A stretch of DNA of 64,000 nucleotides, from contig NZ_KZ686268.1 of NCBI RefSeq assembly GCF_003029735.1, forward strand, positions 1,103,769-1,167,768. The letters run 5' to 3'. Numbering within the stretch: the stretch's first letter is position 1; each line of letters opens with the position of its first letter. This stretch comes from Pedobacter yulinensis (GTDB taxonomy: Bacteria; Bacteroidota; Bacteroidia; Sphingobacteriales; Sphingobacteriaceae). The position numbers and the translations under genes are program-made. A model generated the notes under the pieces. The model had not been told where the DNA came from, did no database searches, and worked only from the letters and a program-made list of their open reading frames with translations. Shown piece by piece: positions 44,659-53,551 of this stretch.

Positions 44659-44687
44659 AAACCTGCCGGAACCGGCAGGTTTTTTTG
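44659..44687 (+). terminator. Terminator of the small membrane protein gene
   Basis: AAACCTGCCGG (44659-44669) and CCGGCAGGTTT (44672-44682) form a near-loopless hairpin followed by a T tract. Confidence 0.9.
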
Positions 44688-44892
44688 TATATGAAAGCTT
44701 TCTACAGGCCCTTCGAACAAAAGTTTAATGTAACTTTCCTGTTTCTTTTTCATTTATCCGGTTACCAAATTCTCCTGGCGGTATTAAGGATAAAACGCAT
44801 TTCATCGCTGATCTTTCTTCTTCAATATCCTGCTAACCAGGAAATTGAACGGCAGATCGCCTAACGCTCTCCAACAATAATTAGGCTTTTTT

Positions 44893-44943
44893 GCAAGATA
44901 TTTCATATACCGGCCATGGCCGGGGGGCCCCGTCATGTCTTGC
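44893..44943 (+). promoter_or_regulatory. Nested stem-loop leader upstream of the DUF4349 gene
   Basis: An outer stem GCAAGA (44893-44898) with TCTTGC (44938-44943) encloses the palindrome CCGGCCATGGCCGG (44910-44923) and GGGGCCCC next to it. The ATG is 62 bases downstream. A regulatory leader or a protein-binding dyad is possible. Confidence 0.35.
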
Positions 44944-45004
44944 AGTAGCCGCAGTAAGAACCACAGGGCGGCAGGTTAGCGGCCTGCTCTTAAAAAAAGA
45001 AAAA

Positions 45005-45880
45005 ATGAGAAATACCTTATACCTGTTTGTCCTGCTAATGATCGTGTGGGGCTGCTCGAACGAAAACAAAGTGGAAAGCGCTGAACTGGCTGCCACAGGT
45101 GCTGACACGGCCCTCCCCGCCACAGATACATCGGCCATGCCGAAGATCATCCGCACAGCCGATATGCGAATGCGCGTAAGCAATGCCCTTAAAACAAAAG
45201 AGGCCATTACAAAAAACCTGCAGACACTTGGCGGCACGACCATTGAAAGCACGCTAACCAGGAATGTAGCTTCCACTGAGCGCATTCAGAAATCGCCAGA
45301 CTCGCTGCTCGAAGTCAGTGCATTTTATTACCAGGTCAGCATGAAGGTCAGCGTGCCTGCCACGCGGCTTGAAGATTTTTTACATCAGACCCAGGGGCTG
45401 GCCGTTTATATAGATGAAGCGTCAATGAAGCGGGACGACCAGCAGTTGAAATACCTGGAGAATAGCCTGCTATCTGCTAACAGGAAGAAATTGATGGACA
45501 TGACCGCCGCAAAAAAGCTCAGCAAGACCGGCGAACTGTATACGGCAGTCGGGCTTAATGACGATTATGTGCGGCGAAAAATTGAAAACATGCATATTGA
45601 TCAGCAGGTGCGCTTCAGCACGGTCAGGCTGGAGTTTTATGAGGGCAACTCGGTCTCGCAGGTTACCATAGCCAACGACAAGCTCAGCGACTTCGGGCCT
45701 CCGTTTTTCAGCCGGCTTTGGATGAACATACTGGCTGGATGGATGTTTTTCAAAGAGTTCCTGCTGTTACTTGCACACCTTTGGATGCTGCCGCTCATTG
45801 GCCTGATTACCTACCTGGTCATAAAGCGCTACAAAAGTCGCCGGGATAGCCTTAAGACGGTCACGCTACCTCAGCCGTGA
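45005..45880 (+). CDS. DUF4349 lipoprotein
   Basis: The 291-residue lipoprotein has C17 in IVWGCSNE. The DUF4349 domain contains a predicted coiled coil (about 120-185), and one C-terminal membrane helix lies near 250-275 (LLLLAHLWMLPLIGLITYLVI) with a basic tail. The conserved opening KIIRTADMRMRVSNALKTKEAI and the LEDFLHQTQGL segment fit the family. The function is unknown; members are envelope proteins. The start at 45005 is fixed by the lipobox. It overlaps the convergent ruvC gene by 15 bases. Confidence 0.9.
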   Translation: MRNTLYLFVLLMIVWGCSNENKVESAELAATGADTALPATDTSAMPKIIRTADMRMRVSNALKTKEAITKNLQTLGGTTIESTLTRNVASTERIQKSPDSLLEVSAFYYQVSMKVSVPATRLEDFLHQTQGLAVYIDEASMKRDDQQLKYLENSLLSANRKKLMDMTAAKKLSKTGELYTAVGLNDDYVRRKIENMHIDQQVRFSTVRLEFYEGNSVSQVTIANDKLSDFGPPFFSRLWMNILAGWMFFKEFLLLLAHLWMLPLIGLITYLVIKRYKSRRDSLKTVTLPQP

Positions 45881-46432
45881 TTTGTTGTCTTTGACAAATC
45901 CGGCCCAGCCCGAGTAGCTTTTGCCGGTTCCGCTGCTTGCAGGGTTGCGTTGAAAGGCATGACAAAGCGCAACAGCAAGTCCGTCGGTAGCATCTAAAAA
46001 TTCAGGCGTTTCTTTAAAATTGAGCAGGCGCTGCAGCATGGCTGCAACCTGCTCTTTTGTGGCGTTCCCGTTGCCGGTAATGGATTGTTTAATCTTACGG
46101 GGTGCGTATTCAAACACCGGAATGCTGCGGCTTAAAGCGGCTGCCATTGCAATGCCCTGCGCCCGGCCCAGCTTCAGCAAAACCTGTATGTTTTTGCCGT
46201 AAAAGGGCGCTTCAATGGCAAGTACATCGGGTTGATAGGCATCGATCAGCGAGACGGTTTTTTCGAAAATAAGTTTCAGTTTCAGAAAGTGGTCTTCCAG
46301 GTGGTCGAGTTTAACGATACCCAGGCTTTCAAGCGCTGGTTTACTGCCCTTTTCACAAACTACACCATATCCCATCACCGCGGTGCCGGGGTCGATACCC
46401 AGGATTACCCGTTCTTTTTTTTCAGCAGACAT
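45866..46432 (-). CDS. ruvC: Holliday junction resolvase RuvC
   Basis: The 188-residue endonuclease resolves four-way junctions with RuvAB. The first catalytic aspartate is D14 in ILGIDPGTAVMGYG. A second acidic residue lies in LAIEAPFYGKN, and the last pair is in LDATDGLAVALCHAF. The C-terminal 25 residues are an extra tail. I start at the ATG at 46432; a longer start would overlap the divergent gene. TATTATTG, one base from the -7 consensus, ends five bases before the ATG. The 3' end overlaps the DUF4349 gene tail to tail. Confidence 0.96.
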   Translation of the reverse strand: MSAEKKERVILGIDPGTAVMGYGVVCEKGSKPALESLGIVKLDHLEDHFLKLKLIFEKTVSLIDAYQPDVLAIEAPFYGKNIQVLLKLGRAQGIAMAAALSRSIPVFEYAPRKIKQSITGNGNATKEQVAAMLQRLLNFKETPEFLDATDGLAVALCHAFQRNPASSGTGKSYSGWAGFVKDNKSRLR

Positions 46433-46475
46433 TAGGACAATAATAAGCATATTTGCAGGAGTAAAACGATAAAAT

Positions 46476-47453
46476 TTGAGCCCAGGCCGCAAAAAAGTAC
46501 TTACGCTCGTTATCAAAGCCGCGATCGTGCTGCTTACTTTCTGGTTCGTTTACCTGAAGGTCTCTGAAAATGCCAACCTGCAAAATTTTGGCAGACTCAT
46601 TACCAATCTGCCCTCGGCCGAGATCTGGCTGGCTGGTGCTGTGGTCATCGCCCTGATGCTGCTAAACTGGCTGCTGGAAGCTTTAAAATGGCAGCGACTT
46701 GTTCGTCATATAGAACGGATCTCGCTATGGCGCGCAGTAGAAAGTGTTTTTTGCGGACTTACGCTCGCCATCTTCACCCCAAACAGGCTTGGAGAGTATG
46801 GCGGCAGGGTGTTTTTTCTATCGCCCAAGCGCCGGGTAATCGGGGTAGTAGCCATGGCGGTAGGAAACATCGGTCAACTCGTGCTGACCAATGTCTTTGG
46901 TGCGCTGGCAGCCTTTTTCTTTGTCTTTAATTATGTGCCGCTCGACCCCGTGTTCCTATATGCGATAGGAATCCTCAGCACCTGTTTTGCAGGATTTTTT
47001 ATTCTGTTTTATTTCAATATCCGCTGGTTGAACGGTTTGCTTCTGGCTGTTCCTTTTACCCGCCGGTATAAGAAGTTTTACCGGGTGCTGGCCCGCTACC
47101 GGAAGGCTGAATTGTCAAAAGTGCTGCTGTTTTGCCTGGCAAGGTATGCCGTTTTCAGCAGCCAGTATTTCCTGCTTTTTTCCTGGCTCATTCCGGGTCT
47201 GAGAAGTTCAGAAATTGTCATGATGATCTCCCTCTTGTTCTTTGTACAGTCCACTCTGCCTTCGCTCGACCTGTTTGACGTAGGTGTCAGGAGTCTTACT
47301 GCATCGTACTTTTTTAGCTTCATTACCGACCATGATGTAGCCGTCATTGCCTGCACAGCCAGTATCTGGCTCATTAATATCATTTTTCCTGCTATATTAG
47401 GCACTTATTTCGTTTTTAAACTCAATTTCTTTGGAAGTTCCAGGCGTAATTAG
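46476..47453 (+). CDS. Flippase-like integral membrane protein (lysylphosphatidylglycerol synthase TM / UPF0104 family)
   Basis: The 325-residue protein has about eight membrane helices and the family segments LLNWLLEALKWQRLVRHI and IFTPNRLGEYGGRVFFL, the latter the usual signature of this superfamily. It lacks the C-terminal aminoacyl-transfer domain of MprF, so a flippase or helper role is more likely than lipid lysinylation. The start is a TTG; no ATG is available. The next gene, a glycosyltransferase, overlaps it by 23 bases, which suggests joint work on a lipid-linked glycan. Confidence 0.88.
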   Translation: MSPGRKKVLTLVIKAAIVLLTFWFVYLKVSENANLQNFGRLITNLPSAEIWLAGAVVIALMLLNWLLEALKWQRLVRHIERISLWRAVESVFCGLTLAIFTPNRLGEYGGRVFFLSPKRRVIGVVAMAVGNIGQLVLTNVFGALAAFFFVFNYVPLDPVFLYAIGILSTCFAGFFILFYFNIRWLNGLLLAVPFTRRYKKFYRVLARYRKAELSKVLLFCLARYAVFSSQYFLLFSWLIPGLRSSEIVMMISLLFFVQSTLPSLDLFDVGVRSLTASYFFSFITDHDVAVIACTASIWLINIIFPAILGTYFVFKLNFFGSSRRN

Positions 47454-48564
47454 CTTTATATCTGCTTTTTTTACAGTTTTGTATATCGTGCTGGTCCTGG
47501 CTTTCATTAGGGGATGGCATAAACTAAAAATTTTTAGTGCCGATGCCGCGCCAGGCTCCACATCTGTCTCGGTCATTGTAGCCGCACGAAATGAAGAACA
47601 AAATATTGCCGATACGATAGAAGATCTGCTGATGCAGGATTATGACGGTCGGGCCGAAGTGATCATTATAGACGACCATTCGACCGACCAGACGGCGGCT
47701 ATTGTGAGCAGCTATGCTGAGCAGGGTGTTAAACTGATCAGTCTGAATGAAAACCAGGCCCTCAATAGCTACAAAAAGAAAGCGATTCAAACGGCTATCG
47801 CCAGATCCGAAAGCCGGCTGATCATTACGACCGATGCTGATTGCCGCATGGGCCCGCACTGGTTGCGGACGATCGTTCAATTTTACGAACGTTCAGGTTG
47901 TAAAATGATCTCTTCGCCCGTGGCGTACCACCAGGAACGCAACTGGTTTGAAACCGCCCAGTCGCTCGAGTTCCTGTATCTGATCGGCCTTGGTGCCTCT
48001 ACCATCGGGAACAACAAACCCTCTACCTGTAATGGCGCGAACCTGGCCTATGAACGGGATGCTTTTCATGAAGTTGGCGGGTTTAAAGGAATCGACGACC
48101 TGGCATCGGGCGATGACGAATTGCTGCTGCATAAAATGGCGGTGCGTTATCCGGGTAAAATTGGTTTTCTAAAAAATCCGGACGCTGTTGTATATACAAC
48201 CGCCAAAGAAACGCTAGGACAGTTCATCCAGCAACGCAGGCGCTGGGCTTCGAAAAGTACACGTTACAAAGACAAGTCGATCATTGCATTGGGCGTATGC
48301 ATCTGGTTATTTAACCTGAGTATCCTGGTCAACGCAGCTGCAGGACTATTTTATCCGGTACTGCTACAGACCGCCTTGTGCCAGCTGGTTGCCAAAATGA
48401 TTATCGAAGCCTGTTTCCTCTGGGATGTTACCGGTTTCATGAAGCGCAGAAAATTGCTGGCTGTTTTGCCCTTGCTTAACGTTTTACACATTTTGTATAT
48501 GGTTTATATTGGAATAGCCGGCAACAGCGGAAAATACAATTGGAAAGGCAGGATGGTAAAATGA
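47431..48564 (+). CDS. Membrane-bound family 2 glycosyltransferase
   Basis: The 377-residue processive-type GT2 enzyme has an N-terminal helix (about 5-27), the GT-A fold with VSVIVAARNEEQNIADTI, the nucleotide-binding IIIDDHSTD, the metal site TDADC and the acceptor motif QQRRRW. Two or three C-terminal membrane helices follow. Such enzymes extend polysaccharides or glycolipids at the cytoplasmic face. The start is a TTG within the preceding gene. The stop overlaps the ABC permease start as ATGA. The product sugar is unknown. Confidence 0.93.
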   Translation: MEVPGVISFISAFFTVLYIVLVLAFIRGWHKLKIFSADAAPGSTSVSVIVAARNEEQNIADTIEDLLMQDYDGRAEVIIIDDHSTDQTAAIVSSYAEQGVKLISLNENQALNSYKKKAIQTAIARSESRLIITTDADCRMGPHWLRTIVQFYERSGCKMISSPVAYHQERNWFETAQSLEFLYLIGLGASTIGNNKPSTCNGANLAYERDAFHEVGGFKGIDDLASGDDELLLHKMAVRYPGKIGFLKNPDAVVYTTAKETLGQFIQQRRRWASKSTRYKDKSIIALGVCIWLFNLSILVNAAAGLFYPVLLQTALCQLVAKMIIEACFLWDVTGFMKRRKLLAVLPLLNVLHILYMVYIGIAGNSGKYNWKGRMVK

Positions 48565-49676
48565 GCAGTCCATCGGGAAAAATCTGGAAAAAATTTAAAA
48601 GAAATAAACTGGCGGTGGCCGGTATGGTATTTATTTGCCTGCTAAGTGCAATGGGCATACTGGGATATCTGATTATGCCCGACCAAACCCCGATGGCAAA
48701 TACAATGCACCTGCAGCTGAGCAAAAAAAAGCCGGGGCGCACATTTATGTTCCTGAAAACGCCTGTTCAGGGGATAGAGCAGGTGGGCTTATTCGAGAAG
48801 ATGCTCTTTGGTCAGCCGGCTGACTATAAAAGCCTGCCGATTACTGACTACCGGTTCTCTGGCGACAGCCTGTATGTGCGGCCGTATATCGGCGATGAGG
48901 CAAAGGGAGATGAGACTGCTTTTGCACGCCAGGCAATTTGCCGGGAATGCGGCGACCAGGCCACATTCATCCGCAAAACCATGTATGAGCAGACGTTTTA
49001 TCTGGGCAGTGACATTTATGGCCGCGACCTGCTTAGCCGCTTAATTCTTGGCATCAGGGTGTCGTTGTCTGTCGGATTAATGGCCGTGCTGATCTCGCTT
49101 TTCATCGGTGTTGGCCTTGGTGCCCTGGCGGGCTACTGGGGAGGCAGGACCGATGCTTCCATAAGCTGGCTGATGAATGTGGTGTGGTCGTTGCCCTCCC
49201 TGTTGCTGATTATAGCCATCTCCTTTGCACTCGGCAAGGGGTTCTGGCAGATTTTTATTGCTGTAGGCCTATCGACCTGGGTCGATGTGGCGCGCCTTGT
49301 TCGGGGGCAGGTCATTGCCTTAAAAGAGGTTGAGTTTGTGGAAGCAGCACGTGCACTTGGATTCGGACACGCGCGCATCATTGTCAGGCACATTTTACCT
49401 AACATTGCAGGGCCGGTGCTGGTCGTCGCCTCATCAAATTTTGCGGCGGCGATTCTGCTGGAAACGGGACTCAGTTTTCTGGGTTTCGGCGCGCAGCCGC
49501 CCATGCCGAGCTGGGGGAGCATGATTAAGGAGCACTATGGGTACATCATTATGGATGCTGCTTACCTGGCCATTTTGCCTGGTTTGGCGATCATGTTAAC
49601 GGTTTATGCATTTAATGTGCTGGCCATCGGCCTTCGAGATGCTTTTGACGTAAAATCGCAGGGCGCCAGCATTTAA
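48561..49676 (+). CDS. Oligopeptide-type ABC transporter permease (DppC/OppC-like)
   Basis: The 371-residue inner-membrane permease has one N-terminal helix (about 15-38) followed by a periplasmic insertion of about 110 residues. The insertion contains a CRECG motif near residue 118. Five helices of the BPD_transp_1 domain follow from about 160. The EAA loop that docks the ATPase is EAARALGFGHARIIVRHILPN. The large insertion is usual in Bacteroidota members. The start forms ATGA with the glycosyltransferase stop. No ATPase, DppB partner or binding protein is in the window, so its partners are encoded elsewhere. Confidence 0.93.
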   Translation: MSSPSGKIWKKFKRNKLAVAGMVFICLLSAMGILGYLIMPDQTPMANTMHLQLSKKKPGRTFMFLKTPVQGIEQVGLFEKMLFGQPADYKSLPITDYRFSGDSLYVRPYIGDEAKGDETAFARQAICRECGDQATFIRKTMYEQTFYLGSDIYGRDLLSRLILGIRVSLSVGLMAVLISLFIGVGLGALAGYWGGRTDASISWLMNVVWSLPSLLLIIAISFALGKGFWQIFIAVGLSTWVDVARLVRGQVIALKEVEFVEAARALGFGHARIIVRHILPNIAGPVLVVASSNFAAAILLETGLSFLGFGAQPPMPSWGSMIKEHYGYIIMDAAYLAILPGLAIMLTVYAFNVLAIGLRDAFDVKSQGASI

Positions 49677-49693
49677 CACAATACGAGTCCTGC

Positions 49694-49726
49694 AAAGTTG
49701 GTAACTTTTGTAAAGTTACCAACTTT
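49694..49726. repeat. 33-bp perfect palindrome (copy 2) after the ABC permease gene
   Basis: AAAGTTGGTAACTTT (49694-49708) and AAAGTTACCAACTTT (49712-49726) form 15-bp arms with a 3-base loop. The right arm is identical to copy 1 at 12830. It lies 18 bases past a stop codon, followed by AAGTTAAAAAAA, and is probably a terminator-type repeat. Confidence 0.65.
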
Positions 49727-49802
49727 AAGTTAAAAAAAGCAGCACTTCAGTTATTTTTCGTTTAAAATGTAAGCATTAATTCTAAATCGCTCTGGGCGCC
49801 CC

Positions 49803-49833
49803 TTGTGCCGTCTTTCTATAAATTCTACCTTTG
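49803..49833 (+). promoter_or_regulatory. Promoter of rnhB
   Basis: TTG (49803-49805), a 20-base spacer and TACCTTTG (49826-49833) match the Bacteroidota consensus TTTG-N19-21-TAnnTTTG closely. The ATG follows after four bases, giving a leader of about two bases. Confidence 0.6.
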
Positions 49834-49837
49834 TGTT

Positions 49838-50449
49838 ATGCTGATCAACTGCTACCAGACCGAATTCCTTGAGGCGGGCTTAGATGAGGCCGGACGCGGC
49901 TGTCTTGCCGGACCGGTCTTCGCAGCTGCGGTCATCCTGCCCCGCGATTTTTATCTCGAAGAGCTTGATGATTCCAAAAAACTGACACATGAACAGCGCG
50001 ATGTCCTGCGCCCCATTATTGAAAGAGAGGCCCTGGCCTGGGCAGTAGCGTCTGTAGACAACGACGAAATTGACCGCATCAACATTCTGAATGCCTCATT
50101 TCTGGCCATGCACCGTGCGCTCGACGCCCTGCACCTGCAACCCGGGTTCCTTTGTATAGATGGTAACCGGTTCAAGGCCTACCGCGAAGTACCGCATTGT
50201 TGCGTGATCAAAGGCGATGGGAAATACCTGAACATCGCAGCAGCTTCAATTCTTGCGAAAACCCATCGTGATGCCTATATGGAGCAGCTTGACGGCGAAT
50301 ACCCCCATTTCCAGTGGCGGCAGAATAAGGGTTATCCAACCATCTTTCACCGGGAAGCGGTCCTGGCAAACGGCCATTCGCCATACCACCGGAAAACTTT
50401 CCGCATCACCGACCCGCAGCTGGAACTCTTTTCACTAAGCGCTCAATAA
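49838..50449 (+). CDS. rnhB: Ribonuclease HII
   Basis: The 203-residue endonuclease removes ribonucleotides from DNA. The active-site pair is D16-E17 in AGLDEAGRGCLAGPV. Further acidic sites are in LDALHLQPGFLCIDGN and AAASILAKTHRDAYM. The family ending HPxYxW-like PHFQWRQNKGYPT is present. I start at the ATG at 49838 because an upstream ATG at 49805 lies inside the promoter. Sixteen bases separate it from the next gene. Confidence 0.97.
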   Translation: MLINCYQTEFLEAGLDEAGRGCLAGPVFAAAVILPRDFYLEELDDSKKLTHEQRDVLRPIIEREALAWAVASVDNDEIDRINILNASFLAMHRALDALHLQPGFLCIDGNRFKAYREVPHCCVIKGDGKYLNIAAASILAKTHRDAYMEQLDGEYPHFQWRQNKGYPTIFHREAVLANGHSPYHRKTFRITDPQLELFSLSAQ

Positions 50450-50465
50450 TTCGTATTTTGAGCTT

Positions 50466-51668
50466 GTGAAAGTACTTCTGCTGAGCTACCGGATCCCATT
50501 CCCGCCAAACAGCGGATATCCGATCGTGGTTTACAACACGATCAAAGGCCTGCTTAGTCTTGGTGCAGAAGTGACGCTGTTCAGCCTTAATCCCAGAAAA
50601 CACTGGGTAGAGCCCGACGATGTTTACGACCCGGTTTTCTCGGAAATCAACTTCCAGACGTACACCATAGACACCGATGTTAACATCTGGAGTGCCTTTC
50701 TAAATATTTTTACCAACGAATCTTATAACGTTTCGCGCTTCTTCGAAGAAGAAGCCGTGAAAATGCTTGAGAATATCCTGCGAGAACAGGAATTCGACGT
50801 CATCCAGTTTGAAGGACTGTTCGTTGTGCCATACCTGGACGTTGTCAAGCAAAACAGCAAGGCACGACTTATTTACCGGGCGCACAACATTGAGTCGGCT
50901 ATCTGGGAGCGCCTGGCAGCATCAGAAAAATTTGCGCCGAGGCGCTGGTACCTGGAGTTCCTCGCCAGCAGGCTCAAGTCTTATGAAACCGACCAGATCA
51001 ACCGGTTTGACCGCATCTTTGCCATCAGTGAGCCGGATCGACTGAGCATCGTTAAATTCGGCTGTAAAAATCCGATCGACGTGTTCCCGGTAGCGGTAGA
51101 ACTTGACCGGTACAGGTCTGACCTGGGCAAAACAAGTTTTCCAACACTCTTTCATCTTGGGGCAATGGACTGGCGCCCCAACAAGGAAGGATTGGAGTGG
51201 TTTCTCGACGAGGTGTGGCCCGACATAGAGGCACTGAATAAAGACCTGAGGTTTTACATTGCCGGCAAAAAAATGCAGAAGCAGTTTTTTGATTATGATT
51301 CTGAGAACCTGATCGTAGAGGGAGAAATTTTCGATGCCGTCGAATTCATGAACTCAAAATCAATCATGATCGTGCCGCTTTTGTCAGGAAGCGGCATGCG
51401 GGTTAAGATTATCGAGGGAATGGCCATGCGCCGGTGTATCATCGCCACCTCTTTCGCCGCTGAAGGAATAGACTGCCGGCACGGCCACAACATCCTGATT
51501 GCCAATACCCCCGACGACTTTTACCGGTCCATTCTGCAATGCGTTACAAACCCGCGCATCTGGCGCGAGATCGGCGAAAATGCCCGAAGAACGGTTGAAC
51601 GTGACCATGAAATGCACTCTTCTGGCAGAAGAATGTTCGGTGTATACGAGGAACTCGTAAATGTTTAA
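50466..51668 (+). CDS. Group 1 (GT4-like) glycosyltransferase
   Basis: The 400-residue cytosolic GT-B enzyme has the N-terminal acceptor domain with PFPPNSGYPIVVYNTIKGL. The donor domain has FHLGAMDWRPNKEGLEWFLDEVWP and the nucleotide-sugar site PLLSGSGMRVKIIEGMAMRR (about 300-320). Similar enzymes add sugars to lipid-linked oligosaccharides or exopolysaccharides. The start is a GTG. It follows rnhB by 16 bases. The specific sugar cannot be read. Confidence 0.93.
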   Translation: MKVLLLSYRIPFPPNSGYPIVVYNTIKGLLSLGAEVTLFSLNPRKHWVEPDDVYDPVFSEINFQTYTIDTDVNIWSAFLNIFTNESYNVSRFFEEEAVKMLENILREQEFDVIQFEGLFVVPYLDVVKQNSKARLIYRAHNIESAIWERLAASEKFAPRRWYLEFLASRLKSYETDQINRFDRIFAISEPDRLSIVKFGCKNPIDVFPVAVELDRYRSDLGKTSFPTLFHLGAMDWRPNKEGLEWFLDEVWPDIEALNKDLRFYIAGKKMQKQFFDYDSENLIVEGEIFDAVEFMNSKSIMIVPLLSGSGMRVKIIEGMAMRRCIIATSFAAEGIDCRHGHNILIANTPDDFYRSILQCVTNPRIWREIGENARRTVERDHEMHSSGRRMFGVYEELVNV

Positions 51669-51676
51669 TTTTTGTT

Positions 51677-51684
51677 TACTTTTG
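51677..51684 (+). promoter_or_regulatory. -7 element of gcvT
   Basis: TACTTTTG matches TAnnTTTG, 62 bases before the gcvT ATG. A TTTG lies at 51671-51674 but is too close to be the -33 element. Confidence 0.42.
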
Positions 51685-51746
51685 CCCAATTTCAGAAACC
51701 AACCCGGCAACAATTTACTGACCGGCCGGGAAAACAATTTTTACAC

Positions 51747-52826
51747 ATGAAAAATACTGCACTCACCGATAAACACCTCTCATTAGGCGCAAAAATGGTC
51801 CCATTTGCCGGTTATAATATGCCGGTTCAATATGAGGGAATCAATGCCGAACATGCTGCCGTGCGCAACTCGGTCGGTGTTTTCGACATCAGTCATATGG
51901 GCGAGTTTATCCTGAAGGGTGAAGGCGCACTCGACCTGATACAAAAGATAACCAGCAACGACGCGTCAAAATTGTATCCTGGTAAGGTGCAGTATTCCTG
52001 TCTGCCGAACACCACAGGTGGTATCGTCGATGACCTGGTCATCTATTGCCTGGATGAAAAGAGTTACCTGCTGGTTGTGAACGCTTCGAACATCGGAAAA
52101 GACTGGAACTGGATCAGCCAGCACAATACTGAAGGCGTAGAAATGGTCGACATTTCTGACAAAACATCGCTGCTGGCAGTGCAGGGGCCTAGAGCTGCAG
52201 ATGCGCTTCAGGGCCTGACCGATATTGACCTGGGCTCGATGGGATATTATAGCTTTGAGAAAGGGAATTTTGCAGGCTTTGACAACGTACTTGTTTCTGC
52301 TACCGGATACACCGGCGCAGGCGGTTTTGAGATCTATTTTGACAACGACAAGGCAAGTGCCATCTGGGATGCCATTTTCGAGGCAGGCAAACCTTACGGC
52401 ATCAAACCGATAGGGCTTGGCGCCCGCGATACATTGCGCCTGGAAATGGGCTTCTGTTTGTACGGCAACGATATCGACGACACCACCTCTCCGCTTGAGG
52501 CCGGCCTGGGCTGGATCACTAAATTCACCAAACCATTTACCAATTCAGCGCAGCTGCAGGCACAAAAAGAAGCGGGAATTGCCCGCAAACTGGTCGGCTT
52601 TGAAATGGTAGACCGGGGCATACCGAGACATGATTATCCGATTGTTGATGAGGCCGGTAATACCATTGGCCGCGTTACCTCGGGAACCCAGTCGCCTTCC
52701 CTGCAGAAAGCCATAGGTCTTGGTTATGTTGACAAGGCCTTCAGCAAAGAAGGGTCAGAAATTTTTGTTTCCATACGCAACAATAGCATCAAGGCAAAAG
52801 TGGTCAAATTACCCTTTTACAAATAA
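51747..52826 (+). CDS. gcvT: Aminomethyltransferase (glycine cleavage T protein)
   Basis: The 359-residue cytosolic enzyme moves the methylene group from the lipoyl H protein to tetrahydrofolate and releases ammonia. The sequence has [19 protein letters not shown] at the start, [11 protein letters not shown], the folate site QGPRAADAL, and [18 protein letters not shown] near 230. The ATG at 51747 starts the conserved region. gcvH and gcvP are not adjacent. comB follows after 2 bases. Confidence 0.97.
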   Translation: MKNTALTDKHLSLGAKMVPFAGYNMPVQYEGINAEHAAVRNSVGVFDISHMGEFILKGEGALDLIQKITSNDASKLYPGKVQYSCLPNTTGGIVDDLVIYCLDEKSYLLVVNASNIGKDWNWISQHNTEGVEMVDISDKTSLLAVQGPRAADALQGLTDIDLGSMGYYSFEKGNFAGFDNVLVSATGYTGAGGFEIYFDNDKASAIWDAIFEAGKPYGIKPIGLGARDTLRLEMGFCLYGNDIDDTTSPLEAGLGWITKFTKPFTNSAQLQAQKEAGIARKLVGFEMVDRGIPRHDYPIVDEAGNTIGRVTSGTQSPSLQKAIGLGYVDKAFSKEGSEIFVSIRNNSIKAKVVKLPFYK

Positions 52827-52828
52827 AC

Positions 52829-53551
52829 ATGCAGCGAAAAATCGAAGTTTGTTTAACGCCTGCCTTGCTGCATCTCTACAATATTGAACAACATATCGTT
52901 GTGGTTATCGACATCCTGCGGGCAACCTCGTCCATAACTTACGGCATCGAGAATGGTGCCACCGCCATCATTCCTGTTTCACAGGTGGAAGACTGCCTGG
53001 CCTACCAGGATAACGGATACCTGCTGGCCGCCGAACGCAACGGGGAGGTAGTTAAAGGGTATGATTTTGGCAATTCACCATTTTCCTATACTGCAGAAAA
53101 AGTGGCAGGGAAAACGATTGTGCTTACAACGACCAATGGTACCAAAGCCCTGCACCTGGCCAACAAGGAACACAATACGGTCGTGATCGGCTCTTTTCTC
53201 AACCTGGAGGCGCTTTGCAACTGGCTGGCCACAGAGCAACGCGATGTGTTGCTGCTTTGTGCCGGCTGGAAAGACCAGTTCAATCTCGAGGATACGCTTT
53301 TTGCCGGAGCTGTCGTACAACGGCTGCGCGGCAGATTCACCCATTTTGATGACTCGGGCGTAGCTGCAGAAGACCTTTACCTGCTGGCCAGAAACGATCT
53401 GCGGGCTTACCTGCACAAGTCTTCGCACAGCCACCGGCTTGCCGAACTGAATATCGAAGAAGATGTGCGTTTCTGCCTGCAGACCGACACCTGTTCGGTA
53501 ATACCGGTATTACAGGGCGACCGGTTGGTGCGCATGACCCCGGGATCTTAA
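52829..53551 (+). CDS. comB: ComB-family 2-phosphosulfolactate phosphatase
   Basis: The 240-residue protein belongs to the ComB family, which in methanogens dephosphorylates 2-phosphosulfolactate to sulfolactate during coenzyme M synthesis. The diagnostic VVVIDILRATSSITYGIENGA opening (about 23-43) and the VLTTTNGTKAL segment near 94-104 are present. Bacteroidota make no coenzyme M, so the bacterial substrate is open; sulfolactate or a sulfonate precursor of lipids is conceivable. It is coupled to gcvT (2-base gap). Its stop overlaps the convergent patatin stop within TTAA. Confidence 0.9.
   Translation: MQRKIEVCLTPALLHLYNIEQHIVVVIDILRATSSITYGIENGATAIIPVSQVEDCLAYQDNGYLLAAERNGEVVKGYDFGNSPFSYTAEKVAGKTIVLTTTNGTKALHLANKEHNTVVIGSFLNLEALCNWLATEQRDVLLLCAGWKDQFNLEDTLFAGAVVQRLRGRFTHFDDSGVAAEDLYLLARNDLRAYLHKSSHSHRLAELNIEEDVRFCLQTDTCSVIPVLQGDRLVRMTPGS

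Larger units (their letters stand above)
44633..45004. other. Intergenic stretch with terminator and structured leader
   Basis: This 372-base stretch holds the terminator at 44659-44687, an AT-rich part without a convincing gene, and a highly self-complementary segment (44893-44943). The segment contains a perfect 14-bp palindrome CCGGCCATGGCCGG at 44910. The latter lies in the leader of the DUF4349 gene. Confidence 0.6.

Noticed and set aside
44691..44864. Small reading frame after the 44659 terminator
   Set aside because: There is no promoter or family match, the composition is hydrophobic but irregular, and it lies just past a strong terminator.
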